DNA of 64,000 nucleotides from NCBI GenBank assembly GCA_913055655.1, contig CAJXKA010000001.1, forward strand, positions 1,730,160-1,794,159. Reading direction: 5' to 3'. Positions 36,608-44,651 of this stretch are shown in pieces (position 1 is the stretch's first letter; each line of letters starts with the position of its first letter). Position numbers and translations under genes: made by a program. The notes under the pieces were generated by a model. That model had not been told where the DNA came from and did no database searches. It saw nothing but the letters and a program-made list of their open reading frames with translations. The stretch comes from an uncultured Oceanospirillales bacterium (GTDB lineage Bacteria > Pseudomonadota > Gammaproteobacteria > Xanthomonadales > SZUA-36).

Positions 36608-37045
36608 ATGCGCGCACCTATCACTATCGCCCTGATCCTGGTTTCATTGGCCTGGTCTTCGAGTCCCTTGGCGCGCGACACCCGGCACCACTTCCCGATC
36701 AGTGACGTCATGGACAACCCGGAATACGCGGCCCAGCTCGATGGCGTCAGCTTCTATTTCGGTGAGCAGCCGCATCCGGCCGTGGTCAAGACTTTCGGCA
36801 AGGACCGGACCAACAAGAAGACCAACGCCTTCAACAAGTCCGACGAAGAGGCCTGCCAGTGGGTCATGCTCTCGGCCCTGAAACAGCTCAAGCTCCGAGC
36901 CGACGACCTGGGCGCCAACGCCGTCATCAACATCATTTCCAACTACAAGAACGACCAGAAGAGCAGCGAAACCGAGTACACCTGCGGCGCCGGCGGACTG
37001 ATGGCGGGTGTCGCCCTGATCGGTGAGTTTGTCGTGACTGAATAA
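36608..37045 (+). CDS. Small exported protein of an 'excinuclease-like' misnamed family
   Basis: 145 residues. A signal peptide (MRAPITIALILVSLAWSSSP) is followed by a domain with RADDLGANAVINIISNYK and a C-terminal EYTCGAGGLMAGVALIGEFV. Homologues are often mislabelled excinuclease ATPase subunit, but there is no Walker motif. The G-A-N-A-V-I/V segment resembles YbjQ-type heavy-metal-binding proteins, which are pentameric, so an oligomeric binding role is possible. It has a short AAAGGAG upstream and its own promoter after the terminator. Confidence 0.75.
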   Translation: MRAPITIALILVSLAWSSSPLARDTRHHFPISDVMDNPEYAAQLDGVSFYFGEQPHPAVVKTFGKDRTNKKTNAFNKSDEEACQWVMLSALKQLKLRADDLGANAVINIISNYKNDQKSSETEYTCGAGGLMAGVALIGEFVVTE

Positions 37046-37164
37046 CGGAAGCACATTACGATTCAGCAATATTCAGCGGTATCGTTTAGTCGCATTCATG
37101 TTGCAAACGTGCCGCCGCCTTCCTACCCATAAGGTACAGGTGCGCGCTCTGCGCCCCTGACCAA

Positions 37165-37191
37165 GTCGCGAACACCGGAGTGTATCGCGAC
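37165..37191 (+). promoter_or_regulatory. Dyad in the leader of the second subtilase gene
   Basis: GTCGCGA-ACAC-CGGA-GTGT-A-TCGCGAC forms an 11-bp stem with a one-base bulge and a 4-nt loop, ending 31 bp before the ATG at 37223. It may be an operator or a leader hairpin. Confidence 0.4.
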
Positions 37192-37222
37192 CATGGACAT
37201 CGACCTGGGGGGGTACTGAATC

Positions 37223-40200
37223 ATGATCCGAACGAGCCGCTGGTTTTTCCTGTCGCAATGCCGCCCGGCATCCACCCTGTTCCACCGGTTTGGTGCCGCC
37301 ATCATGCTCGTCGGAAGCCTGTTACTGGGCCTGCCGGGCACGCTCTCCGCCCAGGACATCCCCGTGGTGTCGGTCACGCCCACTTCGGGACCGGCGGGGA
37401 CCGGCCTGCAGGTCAGCGGCAGTGGATTCGTCGGTGACTGCAGCGTGCAGGTTGTGCTGGCGTCCAGTGCGGACGTCGAGGTAGACCTGGGCTTTGCCTT
37501 TGTCGAGTCCGGTGCGTTCGACACCAGCGATCCGGCGATTCCGACGGATGCAACCGCCGGCGATTACCGCGTCATCGCCAGGGGGCTGAACTTCGGTTCT
37601 GACGACGTCTGCTCCACACCCTCGGCCAACGAGGCGTCGACGTCGTTTGTAGTGACCAGCGGCGAACTGATTCCACGCTACATCCCGGACCCGCCGGAGT
37701 ATGACCCCGCCGAGGGGCTGCCGGACTGGGTCTCACCCAACGAGGCGCACCTGAAGTTCCGCCAGGGCGTCGCTGTGCGGTTGACCGACAACTCGTCGTT
37801 ACCGTTCGTATTCGACGCCGCCTACTCACCCACCCAGCAGGAACTCGACGAACTTGGTGCGATCAACCAGCTGCTGGTGCTCGACGATGTCATGGTGAAT
37901 CGCCTGTTCATCGCGCGGTCGGTCGAGGAATACGACCAGGCGCGTGCGCGCCAGGAACGCCGCTCCGGCCGGGAAATGGCCGACAAAAACCTGTACTACC
38001 ACCTGATGTATGCCGGTTCCATCGACGCGGCGACGCTGCTGAACATGCTGAACGGTTTCGGTATCGTCGAGATCGCGTACGCCGACCCGCTTCCTGGCGA
38101 GGATCCGGACAACCATTCGGACGACTATCGTGATTTCCAGGGCTACCGCACGGCCGCGCCTGGCGGTATCAACGCGGACGCCACCTACCACGTGTCGGGT
38201 GGCCGCGGCACCAACGCCCAGGTCATCGACATCGAGCGCTTCTTCAACCCCGATCACGAAGACCTGCCAACGGTCAACGTGTTGCCGAACGGCGACGTCG
38301 ACGCCACGTGGCCCGGTGATGCCTTCGATCACGGCACCGCTGTGCTGGGCGAACTCTTCGGCCAGGACAACGATTTCGGCGTGCTGGGCATTGTCGACCA
38401 GTCGCCGGCCGGATTCGTCAGCACCGCGGGTGGGCGCCCGGCGGCCATCGACCTGGCGGCCGCGAACTCGAACCCCGGTGATGTGATCCTGCTGGAACTG
38501 CAGCGGGCCGGCCCCCTGGGGACCTGCAGCAACGCCACGACGCCCAGCCAGATCGGCTGCGTGCCCGAAGAGTGGGTACAGGCGAGCTACGACGCCGTCG
38601 TGGCGGCCGTGGCCGACGACATTATCATCGTCGCCGCCGCCGGCAACGGACGGCAGGACCTGGATGACGAGGATTATGAAGACTGGCTGGATCGCGGCGA
38701 TTCAGGCGCGATCATCGTCGGCGCCGGCGCTGGCGACGTGGACTCCGGCGTCTCCAACACCGGTTGCAGCGCCGACCCCGCGCGGAGCCGGCTGGCGTTT
38801 TCAAACTTCGGCTCGCGCGTCAACGTGCACGGCTGGGGCAACTGCGTGGCCACCACGGCCTACGGCGGGCTCGCCGGCGGTAGCGGCGATGACGACGCCT
38901 ACACGGGCGGCTTCAGCGGCACGTCCAGCGCCAGCCCGATCGTGGCCGGCGCCGCGGCCGTGGTGTCCAGCGTGCACCAGGACCTGGGCCTCGGCGCGCC
39001 GACATCCACGGAAGTCCGCAGCCTGCTCATCGCCACCGGCACGCCGCAGGTGCTGCCGGCCGACGATCCGGCTGCACGCGCGGGCCAGATCGGGCCGCTG
39101 CCAAACCTGGCAGCCGCGCTGGGGCTCAGCGCCGACATCGAGGTCACGAAGTCCGGCAGCCCGGACCCGGCCGACGCCGGCACCAATGTCACCTGGACCG
39201 TGTCGGTGACCAACAACGGCCCGGACGTGGCCGTGCACGTCGGGCTCGAGGACCTGCTCCCCGCGGAGGTGACGTACGTCAGTGACACGCAGGGCTGCGA
39301 GCACACCGCCGGGGTGGTGACCTGTGATGTGGGCACGCTGCTGGTCAGCGAAACCTTCAACGTGGACATCACCGCGTCGATCCCGCCGGACCTGGTGTTC
39401 AACGCCGGTGCGCCCGTGACCATCACGAACTCGGCATCAGCGTCATCAAGCCTTGATGATCCGGACGAGACCAATAACGCCGCGTCCGACGACGTGCTGG
39501 TGGTCGCCTCGGGCGACCTGCGCATCGTCAGTGCCACCGTCCTCGCCGGGGTGCCCGACGAGGCCCAGGTGGGCATCGACATTCCTGTGACCGTGCGCTC
39601 GGTCGTGCAGAACCTGGGCCCGTCATCGCCGATGGATGCCGAACTCGACAACACTGCCACGCCATCCGCCGGCGCTTCGGCCAACCCGGCCTCGCGCCTC
39701 ACGCCCGTCGACGCCTTGACGTTCAGCCAACGGACCGTTGACCAGGCATTCGACATCCGCTGCGATGAACCGGGCGAGCAGGAAGTGGTGTTTGACCTGG
39801 AGATCGCCCCGGCCAACGCCGCGGACAGCGACCCGGACCTGTCCAATAACACGGCCCAGGCGAGCGTCGCGGTGACGTGCATCCTGCCCATCGCGATCAA
39901 TATCCGGCCGGGCAACGCGTTCAACCGCATCAACTTCAACAGCAACCAGGCCATTCCCGTGGCGGCGCTGACCACCGGGGCCGGCGAGTACGGCCTGCCG
40001 CTCGCCTTTGACGCGGCATCGATCTTGCCGGACACCGTGGTCTTCGGCCCGGCGACCGAGTTGATGGTCAGTGGTGCATCGCCGTTGAACGGCCTGTTCC
40101 ATTTGAATGATTCCTTCGAACCCGACGACCAGACCCGCGACGGCGACGCGGATATGCGTTTCCTGTTCAAACAGTCCGAAACCGGGATCGAATCGGGAGA

Positions 40201-40288
40201 TACGGAGGCCTGCATGCGCGGCCAGTTCACCAGCGGCGGCGATACCTTCAGCTTCTTCGGCTGCGATACCGTGGCAACAAAGCCCTAG
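37223..40288 (+). CDS. Large subtilase with IPT/TIG-like N-terminus and DUF11 tail
   Basis: 1021 residues from ATG 37223. Signal to about 43 (LSAQD), then an IPT/TIG-like beta domain (VVSVTPTSGPAGTGLQVSG) at 47-147, a long propeptide-like alpha region to about 290, and the S8 catalytic core: D336 (AQVIDIERFF), H370 (DAFDHGTAVLGELFG), N475 (AAAGNG) and S568 (GFSGTSSASPIVAG). A DUF11 domain follows (VTKSGSPDPADAG), then a Cys-containing CARDB-like domain, then a C-terminal INIRPGNAFNRINF domain ending in FFGCDTVATKP. The last domain is widespread in extracellular proteins and may bind the surface. A terminator follows. Confidence 0.93.
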   Translation: MIRTSRWFFLSQCRPASTLFHRFGAAIMLVGSLLLGLPGTLSAQDIPVVSVTPTSGPAGTGLQVSGSGFVGDCSVQVVLASSADVEVDLGFAFVESGAFDTSDPAIPTDATAGDYRVIARGLNFGSDDVCSTPSANEASTSFVVTSGELIPRYIPDPPEYDPAEGLPDWVSPNEAHLKFRQGVAVRLTDNSSLPFVFDAAYSPTQQELDELGAINQLLVLDDVMVNRLFIARSVEEYDQARARQERRSGREMADKNLYYHLMYAGSIDAATLLNMLNGFGIVEIAYADPLPGEDPDNHSDDYRDFQGYRTAAPGGINADATYHVSGGRGTNAQVIDIERFFNPDHEDLPTVNVLPNGDVDATWPGDAFDHGTAVLGELFGQDNDFGVLGIVDQSPAGFVSTAGGRPAAIDLAAANSNPGDVILLELQRAGPLGTCSNATTPSQIGCVPEEWVQASYDAVVAAVADDIIIVAAAGNGRQDLDDEDYEDWLDRGDSGAIIVGAGAGDVDSGVSNTGCSADPARSRLAFSNFGSRVNVHGWGNCVATTAYGGLAGGSGDDDAYTGGFSGTSSASPIVAGAAAVVSSVHQDLGLGAPTSTEVRSLLIATGTPQVLPADDPAARAGQIGPLPNLAAALGLSADIEVTKSGSPDPADAGTNVTWTVSVTNNGPDVAVHVGLEDLLPAEVTYVSDTQGCEHTAGVVTCDVGTLLVSETFNVDITASIPPDLVFNAGAPVTITNSASASSSLDDPDETNNAASDDVLVVASGDLRIVSATVLAGVPDEAQVGIDIPVTVRSVVQNLGPSSPMDAELDNTATPSAGASANPASRLTPVDALTFSQRTVDQAFDIRCDEPGEQEVVFDLEIAPANAADSDPDLSNNTAQASVAVTCILPIAINIRPGNAFNRINFNSNQAIPVAALTTGAGEYGLPLAFDAASILPDTVVFGPATELMVSGASPLNGLFHLNDSFEPDDQTRDGDADMRFLFKQSETGIESGDTEACMRGQFTSGGDTFSFFGCDTVATKP

Positions 40289-40302
40289 GGACAATGCCAG
40301 TG

Positions 40303-40332
40303 GGGTCGCCCTCGATTGAGGGCGACCCTTTT
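40303..40332 (+). terminator. Terminator of the large subtilase gene
   Basis: GGGTCGCCCTC (40303-40313) pairs with GAGGGCGACCC (40318-40328), loop GATT, followed by TTTT. Its T tract touches the last base of the convergent arfB gene. Confidence 0.9.
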
Positions 40333-40739
40333 CAATAAGGCTTCGCCCGCGACTTTTTCAGCTCGCCCCGCTTTTTCTTTTCATCCAGGCGCTTTTTCTT
40401 CGCCGCCTTGCTGGGCTTCGTTTTCTTCCTGGCCTTCGGCGCGTGGCGAACCGATTCCAGCAACTGCTCCAACCGCTCGAGCGCCTCTGTGCGATTGCGT
40501 TCCTGCGTGCGATGGGACTGCGCCTTCAGGACCAGCACGCCTTCATTACTGATCCGGCTGTCCGCCGTCTTCAGCAGGCGCCGCTTGACGGCGTCCGGCA
40601 GCGAACTGGCGGGGATGTCGAACCGCAGCTGGATGGCGGTGGCGAGCTTGTTGACGTTCTGGCCGCCGGGGCCCTGCGAGCGCACGGCCTTGAACTCGAG
40701 TTCCTGCTCAGGGACATTGAAGCCAGCCAGGGTCAGCAT
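40332..40739 (-). CDS. arfB: Alternative ribosome-rescue factor / peptidyl-tRNA hydrolase ArfB
   Basis: 135 residues. RSQGPGGQNVNK carries the catalytic GGQ at 25-27, as in class-I release factors. The C-terminus is a Lys/Arg-rich helix (KARKKTKPSKAAKKKRLD) that, in ArfB/YaeJ, inserts into the empty mRNA channel of stalled ribosomes. This layout distinguishes it from RF1/RF2 and from the mitochondrial ICT1 subset. It overlaps the stop of an unassigned minus-strand reading frame at 40733-40918 (ATGCTGA overlap). Confidence 0.95.
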   Translation of the reverse strand: MLTLAGFNVPEQELEFKAVRSQGPGGQNVNKLATAIQLRFDIPASSLPDAVKRRLLKTADSRISNEGVLVLKAQSHRTQERNRTEALERLEQLLESVRHAPKARKKTKPSKAAKKKRLDEKKKRGELKKSRAKPY

Positions 40740-40918
40740 CGCACTGGCCGTTCGATAGACACGCTTTCTCCAAACCGCTTCTGCTGGTCTGTACTCAAAA
40801 TGCTTCCAACCCGGGATTCAAAGAGCCCCTCACCCAACAACATCCCCCAGAGTGTTTCAAAGTGACGGCATGTATTCAATTCGACATGTCTGGGTTTGAG
40901 GTTGAATTTCGCAGTAAT
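40733..40918 (-). other. Unassigned 61-codon reading frame upstream of arfB
   Basis: A minus-strand frame follows a stop at 40919-40921 and ends in TGA overlapping the arfB start. It reads KFNLKPRHVELNTCRHFE, then LWGMLLGEGLFESRVGS, ending ERPVRC. It looks like real protein sequence but has no good start (TTG or an internal ATG). It could be a coupled leader peptide, a decayed 3' gene end or chance. Nothing else is visible in the 242 bp between arfB and the glycosyltransferase gene. Confidence 0.3.
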
Positions 40919-40981
40919 CTATAGGGGAAACCCGGAAAGGCTTCACGCCTTTCACGTGCTTACAAATAGGTGGTGCCTGCC

Positions 40982-41869
40982 ATGCAAACAAGCCACACGT
41001 CGACATCGCGACCGGGCAGCGTGGCGGTCATTGTTTCGACGTACAACCAGCCCGCGCACCTTGACCGTTGCCTGTTCGCCCTGGGCCTGCAGGACACGGA
41101 CAACTTCACCGTGCTGGTCGCCGATGATGGCTCCGGGGCTGAAACCCGTGCCGTGATCGAGGCACATGACCCGGTGTTCCGTGACCGGCTGAAACATATC
41201 TGGCATCCGGACAAGGGCTTTCGAAAAACCCTGATCCTGAACCGGGCCGTGCTCGCCACCGATGCGGACTACCTGGTCTTCATCGACGGTGACTGCGTGG
41301 CACACCCGGGATTCGTCGCCGAGCACTTGCGACACGCCCTACCCCGGCACTACCTGAACGGCGCCCTGATCCGCCTGGATGCACGGCAAACCGGGCAGGT
41401 GACACGCGAGGGGATTGCCTCGGGCGAAGTCTTCACCCTCCGCTGGCTGGCCCATGCGGGATGGCGGCTGGATCGGCGATACCTGAAGCTCGCATTACCC
41501 CGGCAGACCCGTTATTGGCTAAACGAACATTCACCGACGACACTCTACTGGCTGGGCGCAAACGCGTCGTGCTGGCGCGAGGATTGCCTGCAGGTCAATG
41601 GATTCGACAACCGTTTCGGCTATGGGTACGAGGACGGGGACTTCGGCGACCGCCTGGCGCTGTACGGGGTCACGCCGCTGACCGTGCGCTGGACCGCGAA
41701 TGCGCTGCACCTGGATCATGGACGGCCCTATCGGGACCCGAATGTCATGACCAGCAACCGCAAACTGCAGCTGGAAGCAGTGGCCAGGCGGGCCTACCGT
41801 ACACCGCATGGACTGAACGAGCTGGCGTCAGCCGACCCCCAGCAACCCTTCATTGAACAGCGCCCTTGA
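40982..41869 (+). CDS. Family-2 glycosyltransferase
   Basis: 295 residues from ATG 40982, preceded by AGGTGG. It has a GT-A fold: VAVIVSTYNQPAHLDRCL, VLVADDGSG, then FIDGDCVAHP with the D-x-D-like metal motif, and a C-terminal galactosyltransferase-type segment GYGYEDGDFGDRLALYGV holding the ED acceptor motif. There are no membrane segments. Such enzymes add a sugar to lipopolysaccharide, exopolysaccharide or a small acceptor. The neighbours (arfB and a creatininase-like gene) give no clue to the acceptor. Confidence 0.9.
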   Translation: MQTSHTSTSRPGSVAVIVSTYNQPAHLDRCLFALGLQDTDNFTVLVADDGSGAETRAVIEAHDPVFRDRLKHIWHPDKGFRKTLILNRAVLATDADYLVFIDGDCVAHPGFVAEHLRHALPRHYLNGALIRLDARQTGQVTREGIASGEVFTLRWLAHAGWRLDRRYLKLALPRQTRYWLNEHSPTTLYWLGANASCWREDCLQVNGFDNRFGYGYEDGDFGDRLALYGVTPLTVRWTANALHLDHGRPYRDPNVMTSNRKLQLEAVARRAYRTPHGLNELASADPQQPFIEQRP

Positions 41870-42014
41870 ACGCCTCTTCAGGCTTGTTGGAGAGTTCGTC
41901 GACGAGGAAGCTGCCATGGCGGTAATTTTGAGATAGGGTTCGCGCATCATCCTGGCTGTTTAAAGCAACCCAGGCTGGATGGTCTTCACGAAATCGACGA
42001 ACGGAATCCTCACC

Positions 42015-42749
42015 ATGAAACTCCAACTCGCCACCTGGCCCGACATCCGCGACTACCTCGAGCACTGCGACGCGGTGCTGATCCCCATCGGCTCCACGGA
42101 ACAGCACGGCCCAACCGGCCTGGTCGGCACCGATGCCATCTGCCCGGAACACATCGCCGGCGGCATGGCGGAACAAGGCGTGCTGGTCGCGCCGACGCTC
42201 AGCATCGGAATGGCGCAGCATCACCTGGCCTTCCCCGGGTCCATCACACTGCGGCCGACCACGCTGATGGCCGTGATCCGAGATGTTGTCACTTCGCTGG
42301 CCAGCCAGGGCTTCAAACGCTTCCTGTTCTTCAACGGCCATGGCGGCAACATCGCCACGGTGCAGGCGGCTTTCGCCGACATTTATGCGGACGCCAGCCT
42401 GGCCGGCGGAGACTCCGGCCTGGTGCTGGAGCTGTTCAACTGGTTCATGGGCCCGCGGGTGGGTGAAATATCGAAAGAACTGTTCGGCGACGCCGAGGGC
42501 TGGCACGCGACGCCATCAGAAATTTCCCTGACCTGGGATGCCTACCCCGAAGCGCAGCGCCAGGCGCCGCTGGAGCCGAAACGGGCGCCCAAGGGGCCCA
42601 TTCGCGATGCCGCGGACTACCGGGCAAGGTTTGCCGACGGGCGCATCGGCTCGGAGCCGGCGCTGGCGTCCGCCGAACACGGTGCGCGGTTGTACCAGGC
42701 CGGGCTTGAGGATGCGATGGAGGTCTGGCGAAAGCTGCTAGACGACTAA
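42015..42749 (+). CDS. Creatininase-family amidohydrolase
   Basis: 244 residues from ATG 42015 (MKLQLATWPDIRDYL). Metal-binding motifs are visible: PIGSTEQHGP (Glu and His), GTDAICPEHIA (Asp) and FNGHGGN (His), then PSEISLTWDA. The family has a two-zinc site and opens amide rings or C-N bonds (creatininase, MftE, FAPy deformylase). The sequence does not tell which. The VOC gene starts 11 bp after its stop, so the two probably form an operon. Confidence 0.93.
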   Translation: MKLQLATWPDIRDYLEHCDAVLIPIGSTEQHGPTGLVGTDAICPEHIAGGMAEQGVLVAPTLSIGMAQHHLAFPGSITLRPTTLMAVIRDVVTSLASQGFKRFLFFNGHGGNIATVQAAFADIYADASLAGGDSGLVLELFNWFMGPRVGEISKELFGDAEGWHATPSEISLTWDAYPEAQRQAPLEPKRAPKGPIRDAADYRARFADGRIGSEPALASAEHGARLYQAGLEDAMEVWRKLLDD

Positions 42750-42760
42750 AGGAGAGCCCC

Positions 42761-43540
42761 ATGCCCTCACCGCTTGTCACCGCCGCCGGCCACACCCTCA
42801 GCGCCGACATTGCCGTCCCGGAGCACGAGCGCGTGCTGCGGTTCTACGCCCGCGTGCTGACCACCGGCGAGAGTCCGCTCTGGCGGGATGACCTGATGAA
42901 CAACCACGGCGTGCCGATCATCGGCCTCGGGGCGCGCACCGAGGATCATGAGGCGCTGCCGCTGCAGTGGATGCCCCATATCCAGGTCGCGGATGTCGCC
43001 GCCAGCGTGCGCGAGGCCGTCGGCCTGGGTGGCAAGGCGCTGATGTACGGCAAAGACGATGACGGCAACGCCCAGTGGGCGGTGCTGCAGGACCCCAATG
43101 GGGCCGCGTTCGGGATCATTCCCATCGTGCCGGCAGACGCCCTGCCGCCCGTCGACGAGAACGCGGCCGCCGGCATGGGGCATATCGCCTGGCTGGACCT
43201 GACCGTCGGTGACGCGGAAGGGACGCGGGACTTCTACCGCCGGGTGGTTGGCTGGTCCGTTGAAGACGTCGGCATGAGCGATGGTGAAGGCGTCTATGCC
43301 GACTACAACATGCTCGGCGCCACGGGCCAGCCGGCCGCCAGCGTGTGCCACGCGCGTGGCGCCAACGCGGACCTGCCAGTTACGTGGCTGATTTACCTGC
43401 CCGTTGGCGACCTGGCGGAAAGCCTGGAGCGAGTGCCTGCGGAAGGTGGACAGGTGATGAAGACGGCCACAGGCGACGATGGCAGCCTCTCATTCGCGGT
43501 GATCCGGGATCCGGTGGGAGCGGCCCTTGCGTTAGTCTGA
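42761..43540 (+). CDS. Double-domain VOC (glyoxalase-fold) protein
   Basis: 259 residues, with AAAGGAGAG upstream. Two VOC modules occupy about 1-130 and 135-259, each a paired beta-alpha-beta3 unit (AVLQDPNGAAFGII and AVIRDPVGAALALV are equivalent ends). Duplicated VOC proteins of this size are common beside enzymes but lack an obvious specific activity. The usual H/E metal residues are poorly conserved. It is the second gene of the creatininase-like operon. Its last 9 bp overlap the 3' end of convergent truD. Confidence 0.88.
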   Translation: MPSPLVTAAGHTLSADIAVPEHERVLRFYARVLTTGESPLWRDDLMNNHGVPIIGLGARTEDHEALPLQWMPHIQVADVAASVREAVGLGGKALMYGKDDDGNAQWAVLQDPNGAAFGIIPIVPADALPPVDENAAAGMGHIAWLDLTVGDAEGTRDFYRRVVGWSVEDVGMSDGEGVYADYNMLGATGQPAASVCHARGANADLPVTWLIYLPVGDLAESLERVPAEGGQVMKTATGDDGSLSFAVIRDPVGAALALV

Positions 43541-44629
43541 CGTCGGCCCCGGCGGGAGCAAAGCCATAACTTCCCGCAACACCGTGGTCGCGTAAGCCCC
43601 CGGCGGCAGCGAAAACGCCAGCACCAGGTTCGTGGCATCGCCGGAAGTTTCCCAGTCCCACTGCAGGTCACCCGGCACCACCCGCAGCGCGCGCCGCTCG
43701 GCCTTCAACCGCCAGTCTTCCAGCCCTGCGAGTAACTCCGGTTCGCGTGCCAGCACATCCTTCTCCAGCGCCAGGCACTCATCGCCGGGCGCCGGCTCGC
43801 CCAGGCCGGGCAGCGGTCCGGAGGGGTGAATGTCGAAACGGTCCAGCCGCGCCTGGAGTTCCGCGAGCGCCTGGGCATCGTCCAAGGTTACGCGTTCCAC
43901 GCGGAAACGGCTGCGCGAGCCGTCCAGCATCGCCGCCTCGCCGGGCAACAGCCGATTCCAGTCACCGCGCCGGACCCGTTCCGCCAGCACACAATTAAAC
44001 AGCCAGCTGCGCGCTGCGGACAGGTACAACCCGCGCTCGAAGCGCGGCGCCCGGGTCAGCTCGCCGGCGAACAGGCGCCGGACCTGGACCAGGTTGTCGC
44101 CGTTACGGCCGAAGCGCTGCTCGCCGAAGTAATTCGGCACACCCGTTTTGATGCGCTCCAGCCGAGCGGCAAGTTCGTCCCGGTCACCTTCGACATCGCG
44201 CAGGCGGATGCGGAACCGATTGCCACGCAGGCCACCCCGACGGATGGCGTGGCGCGCGCGTTTCCAGCCCAGCAACTCGAGGCCCGCCGGTAAGCGCTCG
44301 TCAAGAGAATCAGGATCGAGGTGCTCGATGGGCAGCGAGAACCACTGCGTGGTGACGGCATGTCGGTCCTTCAGGCCCGCGTAGCCCACCTGCCGGGGCT
44401 TGGCGGTGCCCAACTCTGACAGCACCCGCACCACGTCCTTGGTATTCATGCCCACCTTGGTGAGCTGCAGCCACCAGTGCGCGCCGGTGTCGTGTTCCGG
44501 CACCTCGATCTGCTCGTCGACATGGAAATCGCCGGGCTCGCAGCGAAAGCGCGCCGTGGCCGCCGGCGCGCCTAGCGCGCGGGGTAATCTTTCAAGGTGG
44601 TGCGGTACCACATCAGGGATCGAGACCAT
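43532..44629 (-). CDS. truD: tRNA pseudouridine(13) synthase TruD
   Basis: 365 residues from ATG 44629 (MVSIPDVVPHHLERL). GYAGLKDRHAVTTQWFS holds the catalytic D88, and NYFGEQRFGRNGDNL is the diagnostic TruD motif. The TRUD insertion domain and a C-terminal LPPGAYATTVLRE close the protein. It makes pseudouridine at position 13 of tRNA-Glu in most bacteria that have it. The gene is convergent with the VOC gene and follows a 22-bp gap after the regulator at 44652-47132, so the two minus-strand genes may share a transcript. Confidence 0.97.
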   Translation of the reverse strand: MVSIPDVVPHHLERLPRALGAPAATARFRCEPGDFHVDEQIEVPEHDTGAHWWLQLTKVGMNTKDVVRVLSELGTAKPRQVGYAGLKDRHAVTTQWFSLPIEHLDPDSLDERLPAGLELLGWKRARHAIRRGGLRGNRFRIRLRDVEGDRDELAARLERIKTGVPNYFGEQRFGRNGDNLVQVRRLFAGELTRAPRFERGLYLSAARSWLFNCVLAERVRRGDWNRLLPGEAAMLDGSRSRFRVERVTLDDAQALAELQARLDRFDIHPSGPLPGLGEPAPGDECLALEKDVLAREPELLAGLEDWRLKAERRALRVVPGDLQWDWETSGDATNLVLAFSLPPGAYATTVLREVMALLPPGPTSD

Positions 44630-44651
44630 GGTGCGACATTCTAGAACGTGA

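Noticed and set aside
36608..37045. Excinuclease ABC subunit annotation for the 145-residue protein
   Set aside because: No Walker A/B or zinc motifs; it has a signal peptide, so the usual database name is misleading.
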